A stretch of 64,000 bases of DNA from Campylobacterales bacterium (GTDB taxonomy: Bacteria; Campylobacterota; Campylobacteria; Campylobacterales; Sulfurimonadaceae), in NCBI GenBank assembly GCA_016938735.1, contig JAFGUB010000009.1:62001-126000 (forward strand), read 5' to 3'. The notes beneath the pieces were generated by a model. The model was given only the letters and a program-made list of their open reading frames with translations. It did no database searches and was not told the origin of the DNA. How positions within the stretch are numbered: position 1 is the stretch's first letter; each line of letters begins with the position of its first letter. Position numbers and translations under genes: made by a program. This document shows positions 46,531 to 56,169 of this stretch, piece by piece.

Positions 46531-49138
46531 CGTCAAGGGGGGTGTAGGTGATGGCATCCCACCCGGAGGCCTCATAGCGGTGGTGGCGGATATGGCTGAC
46601 AAGGTTGTCGTGGCTGTAGCCGCCGTGAAAATTGATATCGACGTTGTCGAGTTCCAAACGCTCCAGACGATTGCCCGCGCTGCTCCATTGAAGGGTGATG
46701 TGGCGGATGTTTTTGATCGTGCTGTCGCGGAGGATGGAATCGAAGGTGCGTGCGAAGCGCAGATAGCCGTTGCCGCTCTTGCCTTTGTTCCATGCACCGT
46801 TGATGTAGAGTTTTTCAAGCCGAGCATTAGTGACGAACTCCAAGGCAATGGGATGGCGTCCCGCGTTTAGGATCTTCAGACGCTCCAAGGTTGCGTCGGC
46901 GGCGATCTCCAGACGGATCATATCGACGGCGTAATTGGGATGGCTGTTTTCGTATCGGAAGGTTTCGGCCTGTATGTCGCCCTGCGGCACCGCCTGGGTG
47001 ATCGTAAAATCGCTTACATGTACCCCCTGAATCGGTTGTAAAGCGATCAGTTCGCTCTGATGGGCCGGAAAATCAAGGCTTAAGTGCCGATCGAGTTTAA
47101 GCAGTTGTACTCTGGGGTCGTAGTGGGTGGCGCGTACGATTTGCTGTCTTAGATAGGGGTAGGTTTTGTTCCAGCGCTGCGCGCCGATCGAGTGTAAAAA
47201 GGCCTCATCGTTGGGCGTGCGGATCAAGATCCAGTCTGGCTTTTGCGTCACTTCGGTCTCCAGTAGGCTCTCGTCAAAGTGGGCGTCTTGCTTGAGATGT
47301 GCCAGCTTCTTACCCATCGTTCCTTTGACGTAAAGGGCTGCAACCGCTTCGGTCGTGAGATGGGAGCGCAGCAGGGTTGCTTCGCTACCGGCTCCGCTAA
47401 GGTGCACGTAGTCGGTTTGGATTAGTACCGGATGGTGCAGATCCAGCGTGCCTTTGGGGAGCGTGATGTCGCATTGCTTGACGCCGTCGCACTGCCGTAT
47501 AAGCAGGTTGATCGCCGTGGCATCGTCTAGGCCGTCATCGGGAATAACCCCGAAATCGGCGGCATCATAGCGCTGCAATGCGGCGGTTTGATGTTTGATG
47601 ACATCCGTATCGGGTAGGGCAAAGGCCTCATGGGTAAAGGCCATCACAAACAAAAAGAGCAGATAGCTGGCGCCCATCATGATGTCGGGCATTCGGTTGA
47701 AGAGCGGATGGGCCAGTTTGGCGACCGAATCGTCGCTCACTTGAGCCTGTCCCCCTTTGGACCACTTCTGATCGGAGAGATGGAAAAAGGCTTTGATCTT
47801 TACCAATGAGCCGATCCACTGCCCATAGAGCATGAGCGGTAACGAGCGCCACGAGACGATATGGCCGTTGTAGGCGATCGAGGCAACTTGAAGCGTGCGC
47901 ACAAAAAGTACCCATGCAACGTAAAAAAGAAAGTAGTAAATCGATTTGACCAAGCCAAGCACGATGGCTCCGGTTATGCCCACCAAAGAGGTCCACATGG
48001 AGATGCGCTGATCAAAGATGGCCCACCAGATAAAAAAACCGGTCTTGCGCGGCCCCAGCGCGAGTGCGCGGTTGTTGTTGCGTAGGGTGTTGCCGTACCA
48101 GCGGTAGGGGAGTGAGCGGCTCAGCTCTAAAAAATCGGCGTCGCGGCTCTCAAGCGAATAGCAGAGGGTATCAGGCAGATAGCGCATATTCCACCCCTCT
48201 TTGAGCAGGTTGTACCAGGTTGTTTTGTCATCACCCATCAAAAAACGGAACTTACCGTGCATGACGGTCGTAATGATGTCGTTTTCGAGTCGGCGAATGA
48301 ACTCATCATCAATGATGAGCGTCGTGCGGTAGGCTGAGAGACGGCCGGTAAGGGTGAGCACCTTTTTAGAGAGGGAGTGCGACTGAAAGAGCAGATGGCG
48401 CTGTCCGAATTTGAGGTTGAACCAATCTTTGTACCAGTTGGAGTTGGTTTTGATAAAGGCCGCTTCGTTGGTGGTGACGGCACCGAGCTTGGGGTCGATG
48501 GCGAAATGGGGCAGCAGCTTTTGAAAAAATCCCTTCTCCAGATAGCTGTCCCCGTCCATGAAAAAAGTGACGCTGTGTTCGTCTAAATCGTCTCGCAAAT
48601 AGCGTCTGGAGATGGCGCGGATGGCGTGGCCCATAGCGATACGTTTACCCTCTTTTTGGGCTTGCAGCACCAGTTCGACCCGATCGCGTACATGGTGTGC
48701 GTTGTAAAGCTGCATGATCAGCTGATCTTCGCGTTCGCTGCCGGAGGTGGCGACGATGATGGTGGCATGCGAGGGGATCGTGAGCAGCTCGTTAAAGATC
48801 GATTTGAAGGTTTCGATCGTGACCCAGGACTCCTCTTTATAAGAGGGGATGACAAAGTAGAGGTGTTTGGGGTAGCGCTGTTCGTCACCTAGCCGATCGA
48901 TACGGCGCAGCAAGGCGGGATAGGCAATCAAAGCGTAGATCATGGCACGCAGCGTATTGAGCACCAACCAGCCATAACGCCAAAAAGCGAAAGCACCGAT
49001 GATGATGATCGTTTCGTTTTTAACATAGTAGACGTAAGGCCAGATGATATACAAAAGGCCAAAAGAGAAGGAGAGGTAGATAATAGTAGGTTCAATAGCG
49101 CTTTTAAGGCCGTCTCGTCGTCCGTAGCGAAGGCGCAT
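46469..49138 (-). CDS. Alg8-like glycosyltransferase fused to a pectate-lyase-type beta-helix
   Basis: 889 residues. Two N-terminal transmembrane segments precede a GT2 domain with FVIPSYKEESWVT, DGD (195-197, D-x-D), GDDKTTWYNLL (302-312) and LPYRWYGN (about 343-350). The layout and the GDDK-W motif resemble Alg8, the alginate polymerase, more than BcsA. Further helices follow to about residue 502. Then begins a second domain (about 520-889): DAADFGVIPDDGLDDATAIN and ITLPKGTL are the opening of Pectate_lyase_3 right-handed beta-helices, followed by rung-like repeats. The epimerase motif DPHD of AlgG is not seen. The start lies two bases after the Alg44-like stop. The polymer is unknown. Confidence 0.82.
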   Translation of the reverse strand: MRLRYGRRDGLKSAIEPTIIYLSFSFGLLYIIWPYVYYVKNETIIIIGAFAFWRYGWLVLNTLRAMIYALIAYPALLRRIDRLGDEQRYPKHLYFVIPSYKEESWVTIETFKSIFNELLTIPSHATIIVATSGSEREDQLIMQLYNAHHVRDRVELVLQAQKEGKRIAMGHAIRAISRRYLRDDLDEHSVTFFMDGDSYLEKGFFQKLLPHFAIDPKLGAVTTNEAAFIKTNSNWYKDWFNLKFGQRHLLFQSHSLSKKVLTLTGRLSAYRTTLIIDDEFIRRLENDIITTVMHGKFRFLMGDDKTTWYNLLKEGWNMRYLPDTLCYSLESRDADFLELSRSLPYRWYGNTLRNNNRALALGPRKTGFFIWWAIFDQRISMWTSLVGITGAIVLGLVKSIYYFLFYVAWVLFVRTLQVASIAYNGHIVSWRSLPLMLYGQWIGSLVKIKAFFHLSDQKWSKGGQAQVSDDSVAKLAHPLFNRMPDIMMGASYLLFLFVMAFTHEAFALPDTDVIKHQTAALQRYDAADFGVIPDDGLDDATAINLLIRQCDGVKQCDITLPKGTLDLHHPVLIQTDYVHLSGAGSEATLLRSHLTTEAVAALYVKGTMGKKLAHLKQDAHFDESLLETEVTQKPDWILIRTPNDEAFLHSIGAQRWNKTYPYLRQQIVRATHYDPRVQLLKLDRHLSLDFPAHQSELIALQPIQGVHVSDFTITQAVPQGDIQAETFRYENSHPNYAVDMIRLEIAADATLERLKILNAGRHPIALEFVTNARLEKLYINGAWNKGKSGNGYLRFARTFDSILRDSTIKNIRHITLQWSSAGNRLERLELDNVDINFHGGYSHDNLVSHIRHHRYEASGWDAITYTPLDATYAPPDGPRNRVEHIQAGR

Positions 49139-49140
49139 GG

Positions 49141-50520
49141 CTATCCAAACAGCGGTCGGCTAAACCAAACCTTGACGCGTTCGTTGAGTTGTCCGTCATG
49201 CAACGGAGCGCTAAAGCGGAGTTTGACCGTAATCTCTTTGAGACTCACCTCGTCTGAGAGCATGGATTGCGTGTTGATGGCAAGGTTGCCGATCGCTTCG
49301 ACCGTGGCATCAAAGGTCTGATCCAGGCTTGGGACGTAGATGCGCGCGGCCATTCCACTGTAGATATCGACCGTCTCCTCTTTGAGCAGTTTGCAGACGA
49401 CGAAGGGGGCATTTTTAGTCTGTAGCACCATCACTTCGTCGCTAGAGCCTACGTAATTACCGATACTCGACTTGATTGCATAGACTTTTCCCGAGACGGG
49501 GGCAAAAACGCGTCGATACCCAAGCTCGTTGATCAGTTCGGCGCGGCGGAGTTCTAGTTCCGTTTTGAGTGCGAGCAGGGCTTTGGATTGACTCTCTCCT
49601 CCTCCGTCTCTTTGCCGTTCTTGCTCCAGACGAATATCGGCTTTAAGTAGGGCATCTTGGGCGCGGTCTAACTCGGCTTGGGTGAGAAGGCGTTGATCAA
49701 CAAGCATTTTGGTTTGACGCAGACGTTTATCAAGCGTGTTGCGCTCTTGTTGCAGCATCGCGCGGAGCGCATCACTAGAGGGCTCTGGTTGGGGTTGGGC
49801 GGGACCGAGTAAGAGTAGCTTCTGATCGATAATTTCGATCTTATCGACGGTCATGCGTTCATCCAACTCAAAAAGCAGTGCGCCTTCGGAGACGCTATCA
49901 CCGATGCTTACATGTAGATCACTCATTTTGCCCGAGACGGCGGGGGAGATCTTGATGAAATTGCCTGAAATGACACCGATGGAGCGGTAGACATACTGGG
50001 TATTGTAGTAGATGGTGGTGAGGATCAGGAAAACAAAGAGGGTGCCGACGATCGTGTAAAGGCGCACTCTTTTTTGAAACGCACGCTCCAAAATACCCGC
50101 TTCCGCGTCGCTGAGCATCACGGACTCTTTGACCGGAGTCTCTACGATCGGTTCGTTGTAGATGCCCAATATACCGTCGGTATTTTGCAGTCGTCCTTCG
50201 ATGGAGAGCTCAAGGTATTCGCGCAGGACTTTGCGGTTGGACTCTCCAAGAGAGACAAATTCGAAACCGGCGATATCGTTTCGGCTGTTTTTAAACTGAA
50301 GTTTGACGGGAATCTCCAGACGCGCTTCGGTAAACTGTAGCAGCAGCGAGGACTCTACAATCTCATCGTGAGTGTAGGTTGTCTCTACCCCTTTGATCCC
50401 CACCCCGGTCATTGACCAGTCGTTGGTGGTGTATAGGGTTTGACCTAGACGGATGTAAAGCGGAATCGTGACGCGGTGAGATCTACGCATCTGATTGGCT
50501 TCATGGGTGATACCGGGCAA
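49141..50520 (-). CDS. Alg44-like protein: PilZ domain plus HlyD-type adaptor
   Basis: 459 residues from a TTG at 50520, chosen because AAAGGAG lies 5 bases upstream; an in-frame ATG at 50565 has no ribosome-binding site. A PilZ domain opens it, with RRSHR (R-x-x-x-R) and NDWSMTGVG (D-x-S-x-x-G), both intact for c-di-GMP binding. One transmembrane helix follows (IVGTLFVFLILTTIYY). The remainder is a HlyD/membrane-fusion part with a lipoyl-like half motif, a coiled coil and PVSGKVYAIKSSIGNYVGS. This is the architecture of Alg44, the c-di-GMP receptor of alginate polymerisation. It is directly coupled to the Alg8-like gene. Confidence 0.88.
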   Translation of the reverse strand: MPGITHEANQMRRSHRVTIPLYIRLGQTLYTTNDWSMTGVGIKGVETTYTHDEIVESSLLLQFTEARLEIPVKLQFKNSRNDIAGFEFVSLGESNRKVLREYLELSIEGRLQNTDGILGIYNEPIVETPVKESVMLSDAEAGILERAFQKRVRLYTIVGTLFVFLILTTIYYNTQYVYRSIGVISGNFIKISPAVSGKMSDLHVSIGDSVSEGALLFELDERMTVDKIEIIDQKLLLLGPAQPQPEPSSDALRAMLQQERNTLDKRLRQTKMLVDQRLLTQAELDRAQDALLKADIRLEQERQRDGGGESQSKALLALKTELELRRAELINELGYRRVFAPVSGKVYAIKSSIGNYVGSSDEVMVLQTKNAPFVVCKLLKEETVDIYSGMAARIYVPSLDQTFDATVEAIGNLAINTQSMLSDEVSLKEITVKLRFSAPLHDGQLNERVKVWFSRPLFG

Positions 50521-50633
50521 CGGTGCTCCTTTATGACGGGAATGCTCGACAAACGGACACGACATTGTAGCACGTGCTATGGCGATTAAAGAGCAGAATC
50601 TACCGACCCCCGTGAGGGAGAGGGGGAAGCGGA

Positions 50634-52352
50634 TTAGGGCTCGTAGACCGAGACTGCTTTACGATCAATAAAGCCGAAGTGGTGTTCAAGATCCGCATTG
50701 TGCAGCAGCACGGGCACGACGAGCAAAGAGGCAACGACAGCGGCTATCGTACCGAAGATCAAGGCGACCCCAAGCCCCCCGAATACGGCGTCACTGGCGA
50801 GCAAAGAGGAGGCCAGAATAATCGCGGTGGCCGTGAGAAAGATCGGTTTGGCACGCGTAGCGGCAGCGTAAGCGATGGCGTCGGTTTTGTGCATCGCTTT
50901 TTCATGCATCAAGGCTTTCGTAAAATCGATCAGCAGCAGAGAGTTACGCGAACTGATCCCGATAAGGGCGATAAAGCCGATGAGTGAGGTGGCGGTGAGA
51001 AAGAAGGTGTCGGGATCGAGCAGATCCATAATCCAGTGGCCGACAATTACCCCTATGATAGAGAGAAAACTTCCCAACAGGACAATGGCGCTGAGCGTAA
51101 AACTCTTGTAGTAGACCACCATCAACAAAAAAATCAAGATGAGCGCGGCGATAAAGGCACCGCCTAGATCGACGAAGGTGTCCAGGGTGACCTCCATCTC
51201 TCCGTCCCAAAGCAAATCGTAGCTTGCCCGCGTCTTTTTGTCGGTGAGGCGCAGATTAAACAGACCGATGGACTCTACAGTATAGTCATCGGCAAAGGCG
51301 CTCATGATGGCGGCGCGCGCTTCGACCAGCGGATAGACTTGTGAGACCATATCGGTTTCGGCGACGACGTTGGTCATTTGCCGTAGATTCTTGGACATAA
51401 TCATGGGGTTGGAGCGACTGGGGATGAGTTCGACGACCTCCGTCAGTGGCACTAACATACCCATTTGATTCATCAGGCGCAAACCGGAGAGCTTCTGTTC
51501 GATACTGCGCAGATCCTTGCGGCTGAACTGTTTGCTCTCTTGGCTGAGGGTTAAAAAGATAGGGATCTGCTCATGCACGCTTTCACTGTTTTTGACCGCG
51601 ATCTGCATCCCCTCAAACGCGAGGTAGATGATATCATTGACCTGTTTGATACTCAAGCCAGAGCGGACGATTTTGGTACTGTTGACCTTCAGATCAAAGC
51701 GATCGTAAAGCTCGTCTTGCATGATGTCGATATCGACAAGGCCTTCCGTTTTGGCAAAGATGTCTGCGACTTTGCCGGCAATGGCACGGATACCCTCAGC
51801 GTCATCTCCGTAGATCTCGGCAACGACGGCTGCCAAAGTCGGCGGTCCCGCAGGCGGCTCGACGAATTTGATGCTGGTCTGCTCGATTTGGGAGCTGCAC
51901 GCGTTTTGAATTTCGGGTCGGATGCGCTGTACCATCAGATAGGAGGGTTCGCTGCGGTCATGTTTTTTGGTCAGATTCACCACGATTTCAGCGACGTTTT
52001 CACTGTTTTTGAAGTGGCTGCTTTTAATAAGGCCCGCAAAGTCAAGCGGTGAACCCATTCCCAAAAATATCTCCGTATCGGTGACTTCAGCTTCGCGCTG
52101 CAAAAAACGGTTGACGCACTCGGCAACCTCTTTGGTTTGATGGATAGAGGCGCCGCTGGGCAGATCGATGTAGACGGTAAAGGTGTCGTTATTTTTACCC
52201 GGAAGCATTTTGGCCAGTACCATTTTGGTTGGGTAGAGCATCAACACCGAGAGGATAAAAGCGATGAGGGTACTGACAAGAATGACTGTTTTACGGCTTT
52301 TGCTCTCCAGACTCGTACGGATAAAGGATTCGAAGCGGGTAAAAAGGTTCAT
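50634..52352 (-). CDS. RND efflux permease, C-terminal half (split gene)
   Basis: 572 residues equal to the second repeat of an RND transporter: helix 7 at the N-terminus (VILVSTLIAFILSVLMLYPTK), a periplasmic porter region, and helices 8-12 (FIAALILIFLLMVVYYKSF onward). TATSLIGFIALIGISSRNSL is the tenth helix region with arginine where AcrB has its key lysine. The start ATG overlaps the stop of the N-terminal half (ATGA) and has its own AAAGGAG. The break falls in the cytoplasmic link between helices 6 and 7, so both halves look complete. Confidence 0.9.
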   Translation of the reverse strand: MNLFTRFESFIRTSLESKSRKTVILVSTLIAFILSVLMLYPTKMVLAKMLPGKNNDTFTVYIDLPSGASIHQTKEVAECVNRFLQREAEVTDTEIFLGMGSPLDFAGLIKSSHFKNSENVAEIVVNLTKKHDRSEPSYLMVQRIRPEIQNACSSQIEQTSIKFVEPPAGPPTLAAVVAEIYGDDAEGIRAIAGKVADIFAKTEGLVDIDIMQDELYDRFDLKVNSTKIVRSGLSIKQVNDIIYLAFEGMQIAVKNSESVHEQIPIFLTLSQESKQFSRKDLRSIEQKLSGLRLMNQMGMLVPLTEVVELIPSRSNPMIMSKNLRQMTNVVAETDMVSQVYPLVEARAAIMSAFADDYTVESIGLFNLRLTDKKTRASYDLLWDGEMEVTLDTFVDLGGAFIAALILIFLLMVVYYKSFTLSAIVLLGSFLSIIGVIVGHWIMDLLDPDTFFLTATSLIGFIALIGISSRNSLLLIDFTKALMHEKAMHKTDAIAYAAATRAKPIFLTATAIILASSLLASDAVFGGLGVALIFGTIAAVVASLLVVPVLLHNADLEHHFGFIDRKAVSVYEP

Positions 52353-53944
52353 GAGTGCGCTCCTTTGGAGTGATCGGGCTTTTTCATCATGCGCTTGGCG
52401 AAATAAGGCGTAAAAATGTAGGCAACAAAGAGCGAGGCGATGAGTGCCACAGGAACATTGGCCGGAATGGGTTTCATGAATTGTCCCATCATTCCGCCGA
52501 CAAAGGCCATCGGTACCATCGTTAAGATGATGGCCAGGGTAGCGATGTTGGTCGGCGGCCCGATCTCGTCGGTCGCTTCGATTAAGAGCTCATCGATGGG
52601 CTGATGGGCCGATTCGACGGAGTGGAAGTGACGGTGGATGTTCTCAATCACGATAATGGCGGCATCAACGAGCAGTCCAAGGCTGAGCAAAAAGGCAAAG
52701 AGGGTGATGCGGTTGATGCTTTGGCCGGTGATATAGGCGATAAAGAGGGTAATCGCTAAGATCGCCGGAACGCTAAAGGTGACGATGAGGGACTCTCTCC
52801 ATCCGAGGACAAAAATGAGCAGTATCGCGATGATCACGATGGAGATCAGCAGGTGAAAAACCAGCTCGTTGACCGCTTCGTTGGCACGTTCGCCGTCGTT
52901 GCGGGTGATGGTGTAGCTGATCCCTTTAGCCGCAAGGGCCTCTGAATAGGTCTCAAGTTCCTTTTTGACCTCTTCGGCAATGATAACGGCATTGGTGCCT
53001 TTAAGTTTTGATACCGTGAGTGTTACCTGATCGCCGAGCGTGCTAAAAGTGCCCTTTTGGTTGATGCTAACGGAGGCGGATTGAAAATTTTGAATGTCGT
53101 GACCGTCGGTGACGGTGGCGACATCGCGCAGATGGATCGGAGAACCCATATATTGCGCGACAATGATCTCTTCGACGTCTTTGATCGACTCGATGGCGTT
53201 TTTGACCCCCATCATCACGATCTGGTGCTCGTTGGTGCGGTTTTTGACGGCGGGGACATTGTAAGCGAGTGCTTTGATCGCTTCGACAATCTGGCCCAAT
53301 GAGAGGTTATAGCCCGAGAGTCGGCCCAGATCGACTTCGATGTTGAATTGGCGCTTATTGCCCCCTTTGAGTGCAGTAACGGCGACATTGGGAAGGGCGT
53401 TGATCTGGTGCTGTAGATTCTTAACCGCGTCGTAAAGCTGTGTCGAGCCCATATTGGAACCCTCTTTGGCATAGAAAGCGACGGAGAGGATGGGGATATC
53501 AACGTCGATATCGAGCGGTTTAATGATGGGCTGCATGGCGTTTTTGGGGAAGATGTCCATGTTTTGCATCACTTTGTCGTAGATTTTGAGGTTGGAGTCC
53601 TCTTTCTCCTCTCCGATGTAAAAAGCGGCATTGACAATCCCTACGTTGTCCATGGCGACACCATAGATGTGCTCAATCCCCAAAACCTCTTTGAGTTTGC
53701 GCTCAAGCGGTTTGACGATCACCTTTTCCACCTCTTTGGCGGTGGCACCCGGAAGCGCGACGATCACCGTCGAGCCGCTTACCACCATTTGCGGATTCTC
53801 TTCACGCGGCATCACCATCAGCGCCAGATAGCCGATGGCCAGCAGGGTGACGCCGAGAATCATGGTGAGCGGGCTGTTGAGAAAATATTTGGCGAGTTTT
53901 CCCGAACCATCCTTTGGCTCATACGATTTGTGCAGATGCATCAT
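52349..53944 (-). CDS. RND efflux permease, N-terminal half (split gene)
   Basis: 531 residues with helix 1 (SPLTMILGVTLLAIGYLALM), porter domain (PREENPQMVVSGSTVIVALP) and helices 2-6. The fourth helix reads GLLVDAAIIVIENIHRHF, with alanine at the second aspartate position of AcrB, a pattern also known in heavy-metal-type RND pumps. AAGGAG lies two bases before the first ATG and five before the second (53941), so the second may be used. It forms an operon with the adaptor upstream and the C-terminal half downstream. Substrate not predictable. Confidence 0.9.
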   Translation of the reverse strand: MMHLHKSYEPKDGSGKLAKYFLNSPLTMILGVTLLAIGYLALMVMPREENPQMVVSGSTVIVALPGATAKEVEKVIVKPLERKLKEVLGIEHIYGVAMDNVGIVNAAFYIGEEKEDSNLKIYDKVMQNMDIFPKNAMQPIIKPLDIDVDIPILSVAFYAKEGSNMGSTQLYDAVKNLQHQINALPNVAVTALKGGNKRQFNIEVDLGRLSGYNLSLGQIVEAIKALAYNVPAVKNRTNEHQIVMMGVKNAIESIKDVEEIIVAQYMGSPIHLRDVATVTDGHDIQNFQSASVSINQKGTFSTLGDQVTLTVSKLKGTNAVIIAEEVKKELETYSEALAAKGISYTITRNDGERANEAVNELVFHLLISIVIIAILLIFVLGWRESLIVTFSVPAILAITLFIAYITGQSINRITLFAFLLSLGLLVDAAIIVIENIHRHFHSVESAHQPIDELLIEATDEIGPPTNIATLAIILTMVPMAFVGGMMGQFMKPIPANVPVALIASLFVAYIFTPYFAKRMMKKPDHSKGAHS

Positions 53945-53950
53945 GGCTCC

Positions 53951-54745
53951 TTAAGGGATCATGACGGTCGCATACATGCCCGGAAAAATGGCTTGCATCG
54001 CCTGACGCTCGAAGCTGACTTTGACTTTGAACGTATGGGTCATAGGGTTGGAGCTGGGGATGATGGCGCTGACCGTGCCGATCGCCTTAAGACCCGCAGA
54101 GGGGATCTCCACTTCAACTTTTTTGCCGTAGGGGACGCGAGAGAGGTCATTTTCCGCCACTTCGATGGCAATTTTCAGATCATGCAGATCGGCCAGCACA
54201 AACGCAGGCATTCCGGGCATCGCCATTTCGCCGACTTTGATATTTTTGGCAATGATGACACCATCGTTAGGGGCTTGGATTTCGAGGTATCTGTACTGAT
54301 TCTCGACCTCTTTGAGCTGGGCTTTGGCCTGTTCAACCTGTTTTTTGCTGATATCAACCATATCTTTGAGGTTTTGGGCGGCAAGTTCCAGATTTTCGAC
54401 TTCGTACTGGCTCACCATGCTCTTCTCCAGCAGGCGCTTGTGGCGCGCAAGGTTAAGCAGGACGTTGTTGTACTGGTTTTGGTTCATCTGAAGCGCGAGC
54501 TCCGCTTGAGCGATGCCCAGTTCTACGCGTGCTTTGGCCGAATCGACCTCTTTAGAATCGATGGTATAGAGCAGGGTACCTTTTTTGACTTGCTCGCCTT
54601 CGCTTGCACCGACTTGGGTGACAAAGCCCATATAGCGGCTGGTGATCATTTTTTGGTTGTCGGAGATGACGCTGCCTGAGACCTGTAGGGTGTCAGCGAT
54701 CAAGGCGCTGCATGTAAGCAAAAGGGCAATGAGGGTTGATTTCAT
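53951..54745 (-). CDS. Periplasmic adaptor (membrane fusion protein) of the split RND pump
   Basis: 264 residues with a signal peptide ([17 protein letters not shown]). The lipoyl-like half motifs (QVGASEGEQVKKGTLLYTID and IQAPNDGVIIAKNIKVGEMA) flank a coiled coil, and a beta-barrel domain follows (YGKKVEVEIPSAGLKAIGTV). This short form lacks a long membrane-proximal domain. It links the RND permease to the TolC-like protein encoded just upstream. It overlaps tolC by 4 bases and ends 6 bases before the permease start. Confidence 0.9.
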   Translation of the reverse strand: MKSTLIALLLTCSALIADTLQVSGSVISDNQKMITSRYMGFVTQVGASEGEQVKKGTLLYTIDSKEVDSAKARVELGIAQAELALQMNQNQYNNVLLNLARHKRLLEKSMVSQYEVENLELAAQNLKDMVDISKKQVEQAKAQLKEVENQYRYLEIQAPNDGVIIAKNIKVGEMAMPGMPAFVLADLHDLKIAIEVAENDLSRVPYGKKVEVEIPSAGLKAIGTVSAIIPSSNPMTHTFKVKVSFERQAMQAIFPGMYATVMIP

Positions 54746-56169
54746 GATTGGACTCCGTTGAGTAGTTGTTCGAGGGCAAATACGCGCTCGTTTCTTTGGT
54801 TTTTGACTTTGAGCAGCTCTAGTACTTTGGAGAGCTGTTCGGACTGCTTGATGACCAGATCGCTCATGGAGGCGAGTTGCTCTTTGTAGCGCTCTTCGTA
54901 GCTCTCGTAGATGGTATTGGCGAGTTCAAGTTCGTGCTCGAGCGCGGTGATTTCGTAGTCGAGCGACTTGATTTCGGTCATGATTTTGTCGAGCTGAAGG
55001 GCAATCCCCTTTTTAGCCAGTTCGACCTGCGTGCGTGTTTTGAGGGTTTCGACGCGCGCACGCTCATATTTGGCATTGTCAGCTAGGCCGTTGAAGAAAT
55101 TCCACTTGAGTTGAAGCCCAACGGTATAGGAGCCTTGATCGGCGGCGTACTCGCCAAATGATTCGGCAGCGGTCTGCACCTCCGCTTGCATTCCGATGAT
55201 GGGGAGGTAATCGGCGCGCTCCGCATCGAGCATGTGTTCCCGGATTTTGAGGCCGGTTTGGGCGCGGCGCACGTCCAAGTTGCCCTCAATCACCGCATCG
55301 GAGGAGAAGTGCGGCAGCGCAGCGTCATGTTCGGGCAGCTCGATACTCTGGACATTTTGATTGAGCAAAAAGCTGAGGTAATGATAGAGTAACTGTTCGT
55401 TGGCCTCCATCTGACGGATGGAGCGTTCGACGTTGGAACGTTTGGAGCGCACTTCGAGCAGATCGGTCTGCTTGGCATACCCCTCTTGGATCATCGTTTC
55501 GGTCATCTTTTCGACTTTGCCGATATTGGCATGGATGGTACGCAGGTTGTTCAGCGCCTCTTCAAGCAGTCGCATGTCATAAAAGGCCTTGCGGGTCTCG
55601 TAGACTTTAAGCAGCAGTAGTTGAGCGCGATCAAGGGTTTTGAGCTGCTGCATCGTTTTGGCGGCTTCGACATAGGCGCTGATTTTACCGCCGACATAAA
55701 GTGGAAGGGTGTATTGCAACTTGCTTTGAAAGAAGTTACGATCAGATGGATGGTTGAGATCTTCGGGGGTAATTTGCAGCAACGAACCCATATCTTGGGT
55801 AAAACCCGCAGGCAAGGCGCCAGGATTGGCGTTCATCGCTTCAAGCATCTGACCCATCGGAGCGAGAAACTCGCTAAAGCCGAAGTCGCCGAAGGTGGCT
55901 TCTCGGCCTGTGAGCTTGAAACCGAAGGTGTTCAGCGCGTCATTGGTACGCGAAACGTTTTGGATGAAATCCAAGCTGCCGTAGTGCGCTCCTAAGGCCT
56001 GTTCGTAGGAGGTTTCGGCGCTTTTGAGATCATAATCGGCAGCCTTGAGTTCTAGATTGTTGGACGCGAGCAGGGCAAGTGCTTCGTCAAGATTGAGTCG
56101 GTCGGTGTAGCCGGGACTTTGTGCAAAAAGATGCAAAAAGGCGGCGGCGACAAGCGAAATCATACGCAT
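54742..56169 (-). CDS. TolC-family outer-membrane efflux channel
   Basis: 475 residues with a signal peptide ([17 protein letters not shown]). Two OEP repeats are visible, each with long amphipathic helices: [20 protein letters not shown] and the later FDSDAV-type region around [20 protein letters not shown]. The beta strands read [24 protein letters not shown] lies 9 bases before the ATG. It is the first gene of the four-gene efflux operon and diverges from efp. Confidence 0.92.
   Translation of the reverse strand: MRMISLVAAAFLHLFAQSPGYTDRLNLDEALALLASNNLELKAADYDLKSAETSYEQALGAHYGSLDFIQNVSRTNDALNTFGFKLTGREATFGDFGFSEFLAPMGQMLEAMNANPGALPAGFTQDMGSLLQITPEDLNHPSDRNFFQSKLQYTLPLYVGGKISAYVEAAKTMQQLKTLDRAQLLLLKVYETRKAFYDMRLLEEALNNLRTIHANIGKVEKMTETMIQEGYAKQTDLLEVRSKRSNVERSIRQMEANEQLLYHYLSFLLNQNVQSIELPEHDAALPHFSSDAVIEGNLDVRRAQTGLKIREHMLDAERADYLPIIGMQAEVQTAAESFGEYAADQGSYTVGLQLKWNFFNGLADNAKYERARVETLKTRTQVELAKKGIALQLDKIMTEIKSLDYEITALEHELELANTIYESYEERYKEQLASMSDLVIKQSEQLSKVLELLKVKNQRNERVFALEQLLNGVQS

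Noticed and set aside
50607-50626. CCCCC...GGGGG hairpin between the split RND gene and the Alg44-like gene
   Set aside because: Five-base stem with a ten-base loop and no T-run on either strand; not enough to call a terminator or REP element.
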